64,000 nt of DNA. It comes from Rhizomucor pusillus (Eukaryota; Mucoromycota; Mucoromycetes; Mucorales; Lichtheimiaceae). The position numbers and the translations under genes were made by a program. Of the stretch, positions 1 to 11,038 are shown one piece after another (within the stretch, counting starts at the first letter, position 1; every line of letters starts with the position of its first letter). The DNA lies in contig FWWN02000665.1 of NCBI GenBank assembly GCA_900175165.2, positions 122,278-186,277 of the forward strand. Reading direction: 5' to 3'. The notes under the pieces were generated by a model that was not told the origin of the DNA, ran no database searches, and saw nothing but the letters and a program-made list of their open reading frames with translations.

Positions 1-1504
1 AGCCTTGACGTGCGAGTATCTACTTCAAAATGCAGAGCGGGTAACACACATGCACAGTCAGCAGGAGACAACCTTGGCTGCACCAAGTTTCTGACAGTGA
101 GCTTAGAGTGTAAAGTGGGCACTTGCTGGTCGAAACCTTGCAAAACTAGAGGCTGTCCGGGAACGTTTGACCTCCATTGACGAATCAGCTAAAGTAAAAA
201 ACGATTTACGCGATCTGGCAACTACATACCCTTATTCACGCGCGCCGATTTAGAATCTTGATCTAGTGATTGCCGATTCTTCCAGACCAGACACGCTTGA
301 AGAAGCAGTTGGCAGCACGCGTGTAGTTATCAGCACTGTTGGCCCGTTTACAAAATATGGCACGCCGTTGGTGGAAGCATGTGTAAAGCATAAGACGCAT
401 TACGTCGATATTACCGGTGAATTTGGGTGGATCAAATCAATCATCGATAAGTTCGACAAGCAAGCCAAAGAGAACCATGTAATGATTGTTCCAGCGTGTG
501 GATTTGACTCTGTACCTAGTGATATGGGTACGTTCATGTAAGTCTACATGGTTACATGCATGGCCTTCTATGAGCTGAGTGTAAGTCAATTGTTAGGGTC
601 TGCGATTATCTTCGTAAGGAGCGTAATTTAGATACATTGGAGGTGAAAGCTTCCTTGGTAAAAGTTAGCGGCGGAGCATCTGGCGGTACTCTCCATTCAT
701 GCATTGAAGCCGTGACCGACCCGAGTCTTCCAGTATCTGCATCTATGGATCCCTATTTCTTGTCACCCATTCGAGGCATCGATAAAGCCTATTTCCCTAT
801 TATGAAACGTGATCGTGACTTTGGAAAGAACTGGCAGGCCTATTTTTTCATGGCGGTCACCAATGAAAAGGTAGTCAGAAGAAGCTGGGGATTGTGGACC
901 AACAGAGGCTATGGTTACGGAAGATTATTCCGATATAGGTAAGCAAATCTTGAGATCTAGCATATGAACAAGAGCAACCTAACTTTTACGTAGGGAACAC
1001 ATCACGCTTCCTTTCTTGCCAGCCCTTATCGTATCCGCTTTGGTGCTATTTGCTCCACTTGCTACACTCCTCTTACGTATTGATTTCTTCAAACGTATTG
1101 CACTAAAGTGTCTGCCTTCATCGGGAACTGGTCCCTCAAGGGAACAACTGGAGTCGGGTCACTTGGAAATGCATTTCATTGCTACAGCTGAAACAGAGCC
1201 TTACGATGAACCCGTACGAGTGCGTGGTATTGTGAAAGGTAACCAGCTACATCCAAGACAATCGATAGTTGCCTTTCCTTCCACTAACAGCCATTGGTCT
1301 TTTCTAGGTTTCAAGGATCCAGGCTACGGTGATACTTGCCGCATGGTAGCAGAATCGGCATTGTCTATTGTAAAGAGCTACGACCAGTTGCCAGGCAAAG
1401 AGGGAGGTGTTTTGACATCGGCGTCTGCTTTTGGCAATACATTGTTGGAGCGTTTACGTGCAAACAATGGCATGGTGTTTGAAGTTCAAGAGATGCATAA
1501 GTAA
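1..1504 (+). CDS. Saccharopine dehydrogenase-like oxidoreductase (SCCPDH / trans-acting enoyl reductase family), 5'-truncated
   Basis: The 5' end lies outside the window. Exons read as 1-40, 107-193, 254-537, 597-938, 994-1238 and 1308-1504 (397 residues visible). The stop at 251-253 lies inside a 60-bp intron (194-253), so it is not a nonsense mutation. Visible family landmarks are KWALAGR followed by a KLEAV helix, STVGPFTKYGTPLVEAC, HYVDITGE, the conserved PACGFDSVPSDMG motif, and a C-terminal DPGYGDTCRMVAESAL. This is the SCCPDH-like family: NAD(P)-binding Rossmann proteins often on lipid droplets or mitochondria, whose substrate is mostly unknown. A hydrophobic stretch (PALIVSALVLFAPLATLLL) near residue 270 of the visible part may anchor it to a membrane. 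True saccharopine dehydrogenase is less likely because the VDITGE and GFDSVPSD signatures are typical of the SCCPDH branch. Confidence 0.88.
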
Positions 1505-1650
1505 TTGCTGATAAAATAAATGTTTAGCGCTTGATTTAAAACCGCAGCAGAAAATCAACCCTCAAATCTATGTGTGAGTTAAGGATACATGCACTTATTT
1601 CATTAAAGTGTATCAGTTCAAATGTGATATGCTGTATATATCAGTAAAGA

Positions 1651-2829
1651 ATGCGCGGAGAGAGAGATGTTTCGTCGTGGACAACAATTTCGATGACGCA
1701 CCTCCCTATCATGGCAGACGACAGACAGTATAGCAGCCTTTTTCTTTCTGACAACATTATGCCTGCAACAGAGATTCTACACTCGCCTGGATCTGATCAC
1801 ACAATGGTCGATACACCTGTTCCGCCGTACCTTGGTTCAGATCCACCGAGAGATCAGGAAGTTGAAATGGCAGAAGAAGAGAGTCAGCGTCTCGACGATC
1901 AGCTACGAGAGAAACATGCTATCCGTGTATACGAGGAGACGCATCCTGACCTTCAGCAAAAACAAACCGGCGGCCGCGAAATTGCAGAATACGAAGCAAC
2001 GTGGACGGTATCGACGTTTCGACCGAACTGGGGTGTGGATAAAATGCGAGACAATAACCCTTTGACTTATTGGCAGTGAGTTGGCACTTTTGTTCATACA
2101 AGTTGAAACGCAATATCTTTAATTGGAAAAACCAGATCAGACTGCACGGATCCCAAAGCACCGCATACAATCGATCTTTTTTTCCATCAGGCAACGTTTA
2201 TCAAAGTAAGAAATGAGCGGCCTAAACGTATCTCCTGTACAGTGCGTATTCATCATGATACAGCAAGTATCTATATTTATAGACTACTTTCAGGATGAAA
2301 GCTACACTCCAAAACATATATCAATCAGAGGGGGTACTAACGATCGAGATTTGCATGCAAGTATTGGGGCTTTGGTGTACTAGATCCCATTTTTCTCACT
2401 AAAGTAAACAGGAAATTATGAGCTTGGAGTGTGATGAAGGTGTAGGCTGGCAAAACGCAGATTTGACTTTTGCTGCTGGGTAAAATCACAAACTTTTGGA
2501 TACATTACATTGTTCTAACAAAAAATTCCCAGTGAGCCTGTGCGAGTATTTCGGCTACAGATTGCAATTCTCAACACTCATTTGAACGGTCGAGATACAC
2601 ATGTTCGCCAGATCAAAGTATATTCGATCTTACCGTAAGTCAAAAGGATAAAAAAAGAGAAGTATGTATCGACAGGGAGATGATTTACCGTACGTTTTCC
2701 GCTCTTAGCCCATATCTGCACCAGCAGGCATCAGGAGTGCCTGATGACGACCATCAAAGTAACGGCGACAAAAACGACGAGGAGGAAGCTGTACCAGTCG
2801 TTCCAAAGATCTTTAAAGGTCTCCGCTGA
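1651..2829 (+). CDS. APC10: Anaphase-promoting complex subunit 10 (APC10/DOC1)
   Basis: Six exons (1651-2075, 2136-2205, 2264-2356, 2412-2479, 2533-2634, 2709-2829) give 292 residues. The DOC domain is complete: [19 protein letters not shown], then [18 protein letters not shown], and the family hallmark [17 protein letters not shown]10 is the substrate co-receptor of the APC/C ubiquitin ligase in the nucleus and cytoplasm and binds the D-box together with the activator. The acidic tail ([16 protein letters not shown]) replaces the IR-like tail of the human protein, although the C-terminus may be misjudged. The third intron (2357-2411) has a GC donor (GCAAGT); it is needed to join RDLH to EIMSLE, which matches the family. 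The first ATG is uncertain: 1651, 1693, 1711 and 1759 are all in frame, and the N-terminal 130 residues are unlike the family core. The stop lies only 48 bp before the next start codon. Confidence 0.92.
2357..2411 (+). other. GC-AG intron in APC10
   Basis: The donor is GCAAGT after CAT, and the acceptor is AAACAG. No GT donor nearby keeps the DOC-domain reading frame across this position. It resembles the donors in the Nse4 and vezatin-like genes of this window. Confidence 0.8.
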
Positions 2830-2877
2830 GAAATTCATTATTTCCCTCTTTTCTCTCTCTTTATTTCTCCTCCTTGG

Positions 2878-3519
2878 ATGCAAAATCGTATATCAATTGT
2901 ACAATCACCCATTGACCAGCAAAAGTTTGTAATTCTCGACGCTCCAACAGAAGAAACGTTACCGGACTATCTTGATACACTCTTGGATCAAAATGTGACA
3001 GAAATCGTTCGTATTTGTGATAGACGAATCGGCAATACATACAACGCAGACGATCTTCAAAAGCGCACAGGCATTAAAGTGATCGATGATATCACCTTTG
3101 AGGATGGCGGCGTACCTAGCACGGAAACGGTGGACCGCTGGTTGACACTCACCCATTCAGCAAAGGAGAGAGGCACTGCAATTGCGGTCCACTGCGTTGC
3201 AGGAATCGGTAGAGCACCAGTATGCAAGATCTGCAATCTGCTTCTCGCACGCAATGACGTGTCAAAACTTACTGGCTTTGTAGGTGCTTGTTACGTTGTC
3301 ACTGGTCGAAAGTGGCATGGACCCTCTAGTATGTAATACAGTCCGTGTGGACAAAAAGTAACTGGGAGCTAAAGTGATACTACTTAGGACGCTATCGAAT
3401 ATATCCGGAAACATCGACGTGGAGCTCTCAACAGGAACCAGCTTCGATACATTGATTCGTACAAATCAAGAAGGAGAAAGAGCAAGGGATTATCCAATTG
3501 GTTCAAATTCTTAAACTAA
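2878..3519 (+). CDS. PRL/PTP4A-type protein tyrosine phosphatase without a CAAX box
   Basis: Exons 2878-3219, 3284-3328 and 3388-3519 encode 172 residues, the normal PRL length. The P-loop is HCVAGIGRAP (C-x5-R), which is the PRL form, with Ala where most PTPs carry Ser/Thr after the Arg. The general-acid region reads DDITFEDGGVP; PRLs have D-x-FDDG there. The downstream helix DAIEYIRKHRRGALN also matches. PRLs act on tyrosine or phosphoinositide substrates and bind CNNM magnesium transporters. Animal PRLs end in a farnesylated CAAX box. Here the C-terminus is basic and then ends in NWFKFLN, so there is no prenylation signal. The basic segment KSRRRKSKG could still give membrane affinity. It lies directly behind APC10 on the same strand. 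Confidence 0.87.
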
Positions 3520-3759
3520 ATATACGTATACCCTGTACAGCAGAAGGACAGAAATAACTCTTGAGGGCATTGTCTTTTCTGTTGATGAATATACGTATAT
3601 TTCGAAGATATATAATATATATTCAAGCGGAATGAATATCTCGCAATATGATGGCCTGTGAGTCAGAATTCTGGGATTCTGGTTCCTGTTTCGGAAAAGT
3701 AAATTAACTCTTTATCTCTTTTATCCTTTCTTGCTTGCCGAAAGGAACTTGCAATCGGC

Positions 3760-4849
3760 ATGCAGATTACAGAGACTACGTCTGATGGCGATCTATGGGC
3801 TAATGTCTTTGGTTACATGAGCATTGCCTGCTGGTTCGTAGTATTTACACCGTAAGTACTAAAATGTAGATCTAGCACGTACGATGCTCAGTCGTAAATC
3901 ACAGACAACTCTATGAGAATTATTGCCGCAAAAATACAGACGGAGTCTCTGTTCAGTTTCTTCTGTTCTGGATCTTTGGAGACATATTCAACTTATTAGG
4001 AGTTGTCTTAGAAGACCTGTTGGTTACCATGGTAAAGCCTTGTTTTGCAGAAATTTTTTTGTTCAATAATAACCGAGGAGATGCATTCGTTCCCCTTACG
4101 TAGCTCCTCATTGCAGTCTACTATTTGTTCTCAGATGTACTGCTTATGAGCCAGACATTATATTATCGCAAATTTTACAAGTCAGACGGGAAAACGGTCG
4201 CTGCTGGCGAACGAGATCCGTTGCTGCCACCAGAAACGAACAGCAGCATCATTGAGAACCAAACTACGGTCGACATTTCGTCACAAACGCGGAAGACTAT
4301 ACGTACTTTTACAGTGTCAAGCCTTGTGTTAACAACTGTCACGCTTATTGGATCATGTCTCTATTTCTTTGGCGACCCGGACAACCAAGTGGATCTTTCA
4401 CAATGGCATCTTGTGCCTCAATTGCTGGGCTGGGCAAGCGCGTTGCTTTACTGCATCAGCCGTATACCCCAAATTATGCAGAACTTCAAAACGCAAAGCG
4501 TGGAGGGCTTGTCAATCCTGATGTTCATTTTTAGTGTCACCGGCAATGTTACCTATTGTGTCGTAAGTTGCAACAATAATCAGCGCTTTGTTTATTGTTA
4601 TTGACGGCGAAGCACACGCACACTATAGTCCATCTTTTGTAAATCTCTTGATCGTACATATTTGCTTATCAATTTCCCATGGCTTCTTGGCAGCGGTGGG
4701 ACGCTCTTCTTTGATTTCACGGTATGATGCTATTCTGTCCATGAACCAGTATTTTTTTTTCTTTTCTAACAAGGGAGGGGCAAATACAGATTTTCTTCCA
4801 ATTCTACTTGTACCGGAATCGCACGGAATCCCCCGAAGAGGATAAATGA
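3760..4849 (+). CDS. PQ-loop (PQLC2/Ypq-like) vacuolar cationic amino-acid transporter
   Basis: Exons 3760-3851, 3905-4031, 4104-4562, 4629-4721 and 4790-4849 encode 276 residues with about seven hydrophobic segments. Two PQ-loop repeats are visible: FTPQLYENY (around residue 31) and ISRIPQIMQNFKTQSVEGLS (second half). The first is followed by DGVSVQFLLFWIFGD, the standard pattern of Ypq1/PQLC2 proteins, which export lysine, arginine and histidine from the lysosome or vacuole. A hydrophilic loop after the first half carries DPLLPP, close to an acidic dileucine (ExxxLL-type) vacuolar sorting signal. The final residues RTESPEEDK are cytosolic. An upstream ATG at 3634 followed by an intron could add a short N-terminus, but the start at 3760 agrees with family length. 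Confidence 0.88.
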
Positions 4850-5921
4850 AGAAAAAACGATGCTCGCCGATCTTTCAGAGATACCACTCCCCATTCTCAT
4901 TTACACACAAAGAAAGCTTTCTTTTTTTTTCATCATCGTCCACATCATATTCTCCCCCTATTTTTCCTATTTAAGCATTGCATAGAGCGAAAATACAGAA
5001 CAAAGATATTTTTGTAACCGTACACACGTTACAGGGTCAAGAAAGTTGCGTGCTCTTCACACAAACAGACAGCAAACAAACAAACATACAGATAACTTCG
5101 GCTTCGAATGTCAATAAAGCAAATTCATTGTGCAACCGTGATCTCGTACCGATCCTGTTTCCATTGGCATCGGGCGTTCTGCAGATGCCCTAAGTACGTA
5201 CAGTACATGTACATCATCATTTCTTGTTTCATGGTTCTGCAATAGAGCGCATGTCCTGGCAGAAAAAGAAACAACCCCAACAAAACAAATGATAGTTTGT
5301 TATATATCTGTATATAACAGGAACGAGGCCTGAAATGTGCAAACATACATACATACATACATACAAAGCTGCTGTGTCCCGCTCTTGGAAGGATACGGAT
5401 TGTTGCGGAAAGTTGTGCTTTGGTAGCATGGAACGGATCCCCAAGATGCATGCACGGTGCTTTGATGTGTCCACGCGATCGTCGGCATGGAACTGAAACA
5501 GGTGACACTGGACACGTTTGACAAACAAAGCACGCCCATCGAAACGACGAGATAAAAAAAAAAAAAAGAGTTTATGCCTATCATTACAGTAACCTCAGCT
5601 CCGAGATCTTCTCTCTCTTGATGGTGCTGCTGAGTGAATCGGCTTGGGGGCAAGGCTGTTTATACATCGATACAAGTTTGTAGAGTATGTATGTGACCTA
5701 GCGTTGTTGTAAAGTTCAAGGTGGAGCCAACCTTGTGTGTGTCTCCTTGTTTGTGGCAACACAAGAACAACGACGCATCTGATAAAATTTAGACCCACCT
5801 TGGTGCTTGTTTATACTTTGATCGGCACATGTTTGTCGCAACTAGACCATCATGCTTATAAAAACCTCAGCTGTTCCTTGCTTGTTCCCCCTTTCTTCTA
5901 AGTCTATTGTCTCTCGCTGAC
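4850..5921 (+). other. Intergenic region / putative promoter of the zinc-finger gene
   Basis: About 1.07 kb without a convincing gene. Open frames on both strands here are short, in low-complexity DNA, and match nothing I know. The region has pyrimidine-rich tracts (around 4920-4970), a (CATA)n microsatellite and an A13-like run near 5550. The last 300 bp are the likely promoter of the C2H2 gene. A TATAAAA-like element is visible at about 5856. Confidence 0.5.
5344..5365. repeat. (CATA)n tetranucleotide microsatellite
   Basis: About five tandem CATA units lie in the intergenic region between the PQ-loop and zinc-finger genes. Confidence 0.85.
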
Positions 5922-6977
5922 ATGGAAGCTGAACGCGTCACTTTACCCCCTATTGCACACTTGCTGCGCAAGTTGGCTCTAAACGAAGGTGAATGCTTAT
6001 CCTTGCTATGTCGTCTATGTGGTAGCAATCCAACTAACAACATTTTGTGCCTTCTAGAAGAGACTGCTCATTTACCTACAGCAACGGAGCGACGATCATT
6101 AAATGAGCGTGACATGAAAGCACCGGCGCCCACCCGCATTTGCGATTTCCCGCTCGACAAACAAAAGTGTCAGCCGAGACAAAGCATGACAGACCCCCAA
6201 CAACTAGCACCGCAACAACAACAACAACAACAACTCTGCTGGCAATGTGCAGCCTGTCTAGATAATGCATCTCCTATCTATCACACGCTCCCTTGCACAG
6301 AGGGAGCAATAGTCGAACCCTGTGGCTGCATTCGCTTTCCAACCCAATATCCTGCTCCTCCTCCTCCTCTGCCAACTAGCACCACCACAGCCACCACCAA
6401 CAGCGGCGGCTTCTCTAGTCGCCACCGCCGAGCAATGTCAGCCACGTTTGCTCATCCATACCAGGAGCAGCAGGCACTGCTCCATAATCATCATCATCGT
6501 CAGCAGGAACAGCAACAAGAATACCACTATCAACAACAGTTACAGTTAAAGTTGCAGCGTCAAAAAACCATGTTGGCTCTTCACAGCGGACAAACGAGGA
6601 GGGGCAGAACCCGGGCGCATACGACTACCGGATACCCACCTGCCATGATTGTCTCGAGCACCAGGTCGCCTCCTCTGCCTCCGCCCTCGCCCGATTACCA
6701 TCACAGCAGCAGCACAAGGCAGCCTCAAAAGCATCGGTACCACTGCGGACAATGTCGAAAGACATTTACGAGGCCGTCGTCGCTGCGTATCCACAGCCAC
6801 ACGCACACGGGCGAGAAGCCGCACATATGCCAGTTTCCCGGTTGCAACCGCCGGTTCAGTGTACAAAGCAACATGCGTAGGCATATGCGCGTTCATTACT
6901 ACGCTCAATCAGATAGCTTCTCCGAGTCAGGAGCAGACGACGATGCAACAGCAGCATCGGCAGCGACTCTTTCTTGA
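5922..6977 (+). CDS. C2H2 zinc-finger transcription factor with Gln/His-rich linker
   Basis: Single exon, 351 residues from the ATG at 5922 (MEAERVTLPP); the frame is open a few codons further up but without an ATG. Two adjacent C2H2 fingers lie near the C-terminus (about residues 275-330): YHCGQCRKTFTRPSSLRIH with HTHTGEKPH as linker, then ICQFPGCNRRFSVQSNMRRH. This classic TGEKP pair is the DNA-binding unit of many fungal regulators. The middle holds polyglutamine and HQ-rich low complexity (QQQQQQQ near residue 100, HNHHHRQQEQQQE around 185). A Cys-rich stretch, CWQCAAC then PCTEGAIVEPCGC (about residues 109-138), could bind another metal. No orthologue name can be assigned. The target genes are unknown. 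Confidence 0.85.
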   Translation: MEAERVTLPPIAHLLRKLALNEGECLSLLCRLCGSNPTNNILCLLEETAHLPTATERRSLNERDMKAPAPTRICDFPLDKQKCQPRQSMTDPQQLAPQQQQQQQLCWQCAACLDNASPIYHTLPCTEGAIVEPCGCIRFPTQYPAPPPPLPTSTTTATTNSGGFSSRHRRAMSATFAHPYQEQQALLHNHHHRQQEQQQEYHYQQQLQLKLQRQKTMLALHSGQTRRGRTRAHTTTGYPPAMIVSSTRSPPLPPPSPDYHHSSSTRQPQKHRYHCGQCRKTFTRPSSLRIHSHTHTGEKPHICQFPGCNRRFSVQSNMRRHMRVHYYAQSDSFSESGADDDATAASAATLS

Positions 6978-7303
6978 ACAACTTCGTGTAAACCAGAATG
7001 AAAAAATTTGTATACCTCCCCTCACCCCACGGCGCGGTACAGCATCTTCTCCTTCTTCTTCTTCTTGGGAAGTGTATGTATAGATTTTGTTTCGTTTATA
7101 TATGTATTATATGCAAACAAGTTAATGAGATTAAACCTAGTCATGTGTGTATAGAACTGCTTTTGCTGATAACTAGGTTTCCATATATCGGTTCATTCCA
7201 TTCGGAACGTATAGGCCTCATTCTCACAAAGACACGAACAGCGTGTACATTACATACATTACTTAGAAAGTTTTGGATATATGTATTACATGCAAATTGA
7301 AAA

Positions 7304-9103
7304 TCATTGAGCCCTGGGTGGACGCTTTTTGACGCTGTTTACTACCATGTCAAGTGATCGCCGTCGACTCGCTGGGGCTTTGGTCACACCGTCACCAAAA
7401 GGCAAAGGAGGCAAATAGAAGATTTCTTTCCGTTCCTCTTCGGGGGTATCTTGATCATCATCTGAATCAACAAATGCCTGCACATCCTCACACGTTGTTA
7501 CATCCACTTGTATATCTTCATCGTCTTGTTTTCGTTTGGATACTTCCTCTTCTGGTACCTTGAAAATTCGGTTTATTGTTACCTGATTTGCTAATCGAGT
7601 TTGGGAGATATGCCAACAACTTACTACATCAAATTCATCCTCTTTTTCCTCGTACTCCAGGTTCTCTTCTAGCTCAGTAAAGTCAGGTGCAAATGCACTC
7701 CAATTGGCTTCGTTTTTAATAGTCCACATGTAAATGTTGCCGTAACTGCTGACCGATGCAATGATAGGTCGGACGGGATGCCACTACGATCATCTTCTGT
7801 CACAGGCTGACTAGAAAAATTTTCCTTTTCACATCGAACTTACCGCGAGATCATCCAGTGAATCCTTGGGGCCTTCCAAAATCTTGACCAAGTTGCTTTT
7901 TTCCTTGTCCCAAATGTAAATATTATGTTCAGCCTTGTGACCAGACCCTGCGTGAGCACCATACGTACGTGAGTAACGTAGATATAGCTTGAATTATCAC
8001 CTTACCCCCTACGACGAATTCTCCATCTGCACTGAGACAAGTCGTGTTCCATTGTATTCGATTCACCAGGTCTTGGAATTTGTTTCTTAAAACCGGCACA
8101 CCGTCGTAATCTTCTAGCTGATACAATCGAATCACTCTGTCGTTGGAGTTGAACAGGATATCTCTGCGGATCATGTAAGAAAAATAATTCCTCCCGAAAA
8201 GATATTTTGAGCAAACCTACTTTCCGTTGCGACCCCATTGTATCTCTTTAATGGTTGTTGACGTGACACGCGTTGAATACACAACTTTGAACGTGGTGGA
8301 ATCAAAGATATACAGGTATCCTTTGGTCGTTCCGGCATATATTCGTTTACCGGTCTTGTTCCACGATATAGCTGACACCGTAAATGGCCTATACATATAT
8401 CAAAGTTCAAGTACCCGTGCAAAATACATCATCTTTTTTTTTTTTCTTACCGTGATGACTGCTCCTCTCCTTCTAGGGAGTCCAAAGAAAGTTTTGTCAT
8501 ATGCGCGCGCCCGCTAGAAAGATCTACTACATACGGTGCACTTTGCATCAGCGCCGCTGCGAAAACAAAACTGATGAATGTCAATATTGGGACTTCCCGA
8601 TAAAACAGATAATAATTCCCAGATTTTCACCTTTTCTTTGGATGCATATGTGCCATTAACGGTGGTGCTTCGAATCGTGCTTTGCCGTACATCTCTGCCG
8701 TCAGCAAGTCCCACAATACACATGTCCAATCTTTTGAGACTGTTAAAAGATATCGTCCGTTGCGGGACCAGCTAGCAAACACTTGTTATTACCAACATGT
8801 ATTTGACAATACCTGAAACGTTATATCTACCTGACGTTTGTTACCGGTTTGCAGTGAGCCTCAACGTCGCGGGCGATTCCTTTGGTATCCATATCCCATA
8901 CAATAAACCGACCGTCCTGGCAGCCAGCTGCCAGCAATGTTCCCCGTCGATTGAATTTGCAGTTGAGAATGTCGCCGTCTTCAAGCGTTTCTCCAATCAC
9001 CTGCGGGTATTCTTGTTCCCATGGATCTTGAAACACGCAGATCAGTGCAAGAATGGTTAATCGATCGTTCACGTTGATCCGTACCGAGCAGTTCCAAATT
9101 CAT
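7304..9103 (-). CDS. SWD1: RBBP5/Swd1-like WD40 subunit of the COMPASS (Set1) H3K4 methyltransferase complex
   Basis: Nine exons on the minus strand (9103-9085, 9026-8831, 8771-8631, 8570-8451, 8388-8221, 8163-8006, 7947-7844, 7783-7625, 7558-7304) give 439 residues. It starts MNLELLDPWEQEYP like human RBBP5. WD repeats follow in order: FNRRGTLLAAGCQDGR, SWSRNGRYLLTVSKDW, AISWNKTGKRIYAGTTKG, KFQDLVNRIQW, then WHPVRPIIASVSS. The diagnostic RBBP5 tail is present: NWSAFAPDFTELEENLEYEE, then VDVTTCEDVQAFVDSDDD. In COMPASS this subunit bridges Set1 and Ash2/Bre2 and stimulates H3K4 methylation. The C-terminus is short (about 45 residues after the DSDDD patch, ending KKRPPRAQ), nearer Swd1 length than human RBBP5. 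Confidence 0.93.
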
Positions 9104-9280
9104 GTTTGCTCAAGGTGGTACAAAATTGGGAGAAGAATGATGCGGTTTCAATGACAGAAAGTAGTGAGTGTGATCTTATTTTGTACGGTTTCTCAGGGAT
9201 GGAATAACAGACAAAAGTATGAATTACAGTGATTATTATAATAAAAGTAGATGACTGTGGGCGCAGGTGCCACTACTCTG

Positions 9281-10677
9281 TTAAAAGTATTCACCCGCTC
9301 TCTCGGGATATCGGCTCTGCATTTCTCTTGTTGGTCCACGGAATCTATCTCCTCTAGGAGACGGTGGTGGAAGATGATGAGGATGGTTGTAGCGAGGCGG
9401 ACTATAATATTCGTCGTTGAAGTCTCTGTATCCTCGACTTGGCGACCGGCTTCTAGCTGGAGGCTGCGCTGGTTCATTTAGGAAACTACCTCCACGACGT
9501 CTGGAAGATGCACCGTAATCATCGTCTGCTTCGTAGCCAGAGTATTTGCTGCGGGAAGGTGACGGTGGCGGCCGCGGCGAGGGCTCGTACACATGTGGTC
9601 GATCAGAAAGTCTTTGCTCATGTCTATACATATCTTCTCGTTCGCGGTCTCTTTCTCTGGACGATGGAGCCGGCGGCGGTTGCTCCGGGCTGCTAGTTTC
9701 CCACAATTTCTGTTTTCTGCCATGGGATCTTCGTTGCTCTGCTAATGGAGCATGTGTATCTTCGTTCAAGTATTCATGGCTGTACCTTTGTCGTGAGGTT
9801 ACGGGTGATTTCTTTGCAGCTGGAGTTCGAGAGTCAAACAGCCAATTTGGTAACGGAGCATTTTTCCTTTCATAGTATTCACGAAGCACTCGAGACACGT
9901 GTGTTTCGCCTTCCCAATCCGATTCATCAGACTCTGTTGTAATTCATTATTGTTGTCAGTAAACTACACATTACTGCTGCTACTTTAGCCGTAAAAGTTT
10001 ACCAGGTCCTCGATCATCTCGGCTTGGAATCTTGTCTGCCATATTTTGTGTCGCTTGTACCAGCTTTGTCCAGAGTTTGGTACTCTGCTTTGGCTTTTCA
10101 TCTATCATGCAAAAAAGTTTGCATACATTATTCCCTCTTGTTTTTCTTTTTCTCTAGTCGTTTCTGTCTTACATTTCTCATTCAATTGCTTGAGTTTGTC
10201 ATTTTCTCGAATTTTTCCCCACAGTTTCCTTCCCGCAGTTTCTGGTGTCGACTCGGGAAGGTGTGCAGCAAACTTGTCGTAATAGATAGATGCATCCTCG
10301 TCTTCCATCTGAGGCTCCGGCTGCTTAGTGCCAGCAGCAGAACGCACCAGCCTTGACCATTTGCCACCACCACCAGTCGACGTCGAGGTAGCCGAGGATG
10401 CTTCTGATGGTTGCGGACTGGATGACCATGTTCCTGACGACAACGATGCTGCTGAATTCGGCCGAGACCTTTGGTTGTCGCCGTCGTATGACGGCACAGG
10501 TTTTCTAGGTACTTTGAGTGCATTGCCATCACCGAGATTGGCCGGCAACGGAGGCAGCGGTGGTCGAACGACGTCCTGGCAACGATGCCTAGCAGGATAA
10601 AGACCTACGTCTTGACCGCAGTCTTTGCAACATACAACAACTTTGGATACTCTATAGTCGACAGTCTGAGCACCCAT
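9281..10677 (-). CDS. Mso1-like Sec1-binding exocytosis protein
   Basis: Three minus-strand exons (10677-10173, 10101-10003, 9933-9281) encode 418 residues. The recognisable part is the junction of exons 2 and 3: GETHVSRVLREYYERKNAPL then PNWLF. This agrees with my memory of the Sec1-binding motif of Mso1 (T-x-V-x-x-VLR-x-YY ... P-x-WL). Mso1 binds the SM protein Sec1 at sites of secretory vesicle fusion. Before it is a basic amphipathic stretch KLWTKLVQATQNMADK and an N-terminal half with four cysteines (CCKDCGQD, RHRC) that may bind zinc. The C-terminal 180 residues are Arg/Ser/Pro/Tyr-rich disorder. The disorder makes the rest hard to compare. The family call rests on one motif. Confidence 0.62.
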
Positions 10678-11038
10678 TATTATGGAATTGAAAGAAATAA
10701 AAAAGAAAATGCGTGCTGCAAGGAAAACGAGGGGAAAGCTGTCCTAGCGTACGATCGGTGTTACTTGCACGAAATGCCCGTTTCTAAATTTGTTATCCTT
10801 GCCCCTCCGCTGGCAGCGTTTGTAAACACACAAATAACTCCATTTGGACAGCGAGCATTTGTCACTGCTACCTTAGCATGCATGCTATAAACGCATTATA
10901 GTACATAATTATTTATTCGCTGATATGTACAAGGGATATGAGACTAATGAAATAGAAGGGAATACTAGCCTAAGCAGACTCGGCCGACTTGTCCTCTACT
11001 ACATTTGCTTCCGCAGATGTAGAAAATGTATCCTCTTT

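Noticed and set aside
251..253. In-frame TAG in the SCCPDH-like gene
   Set aside because: It lies in a 60-bp GT-AG intron (194-253); the flanking exons keep the Rossmann frame.
5125..5653. Minus-strand frames in the intergenic region before the zinc-finger gene
   Set aside because: Low complexity, overlapping each other in different frames, with no protein-like pattern.
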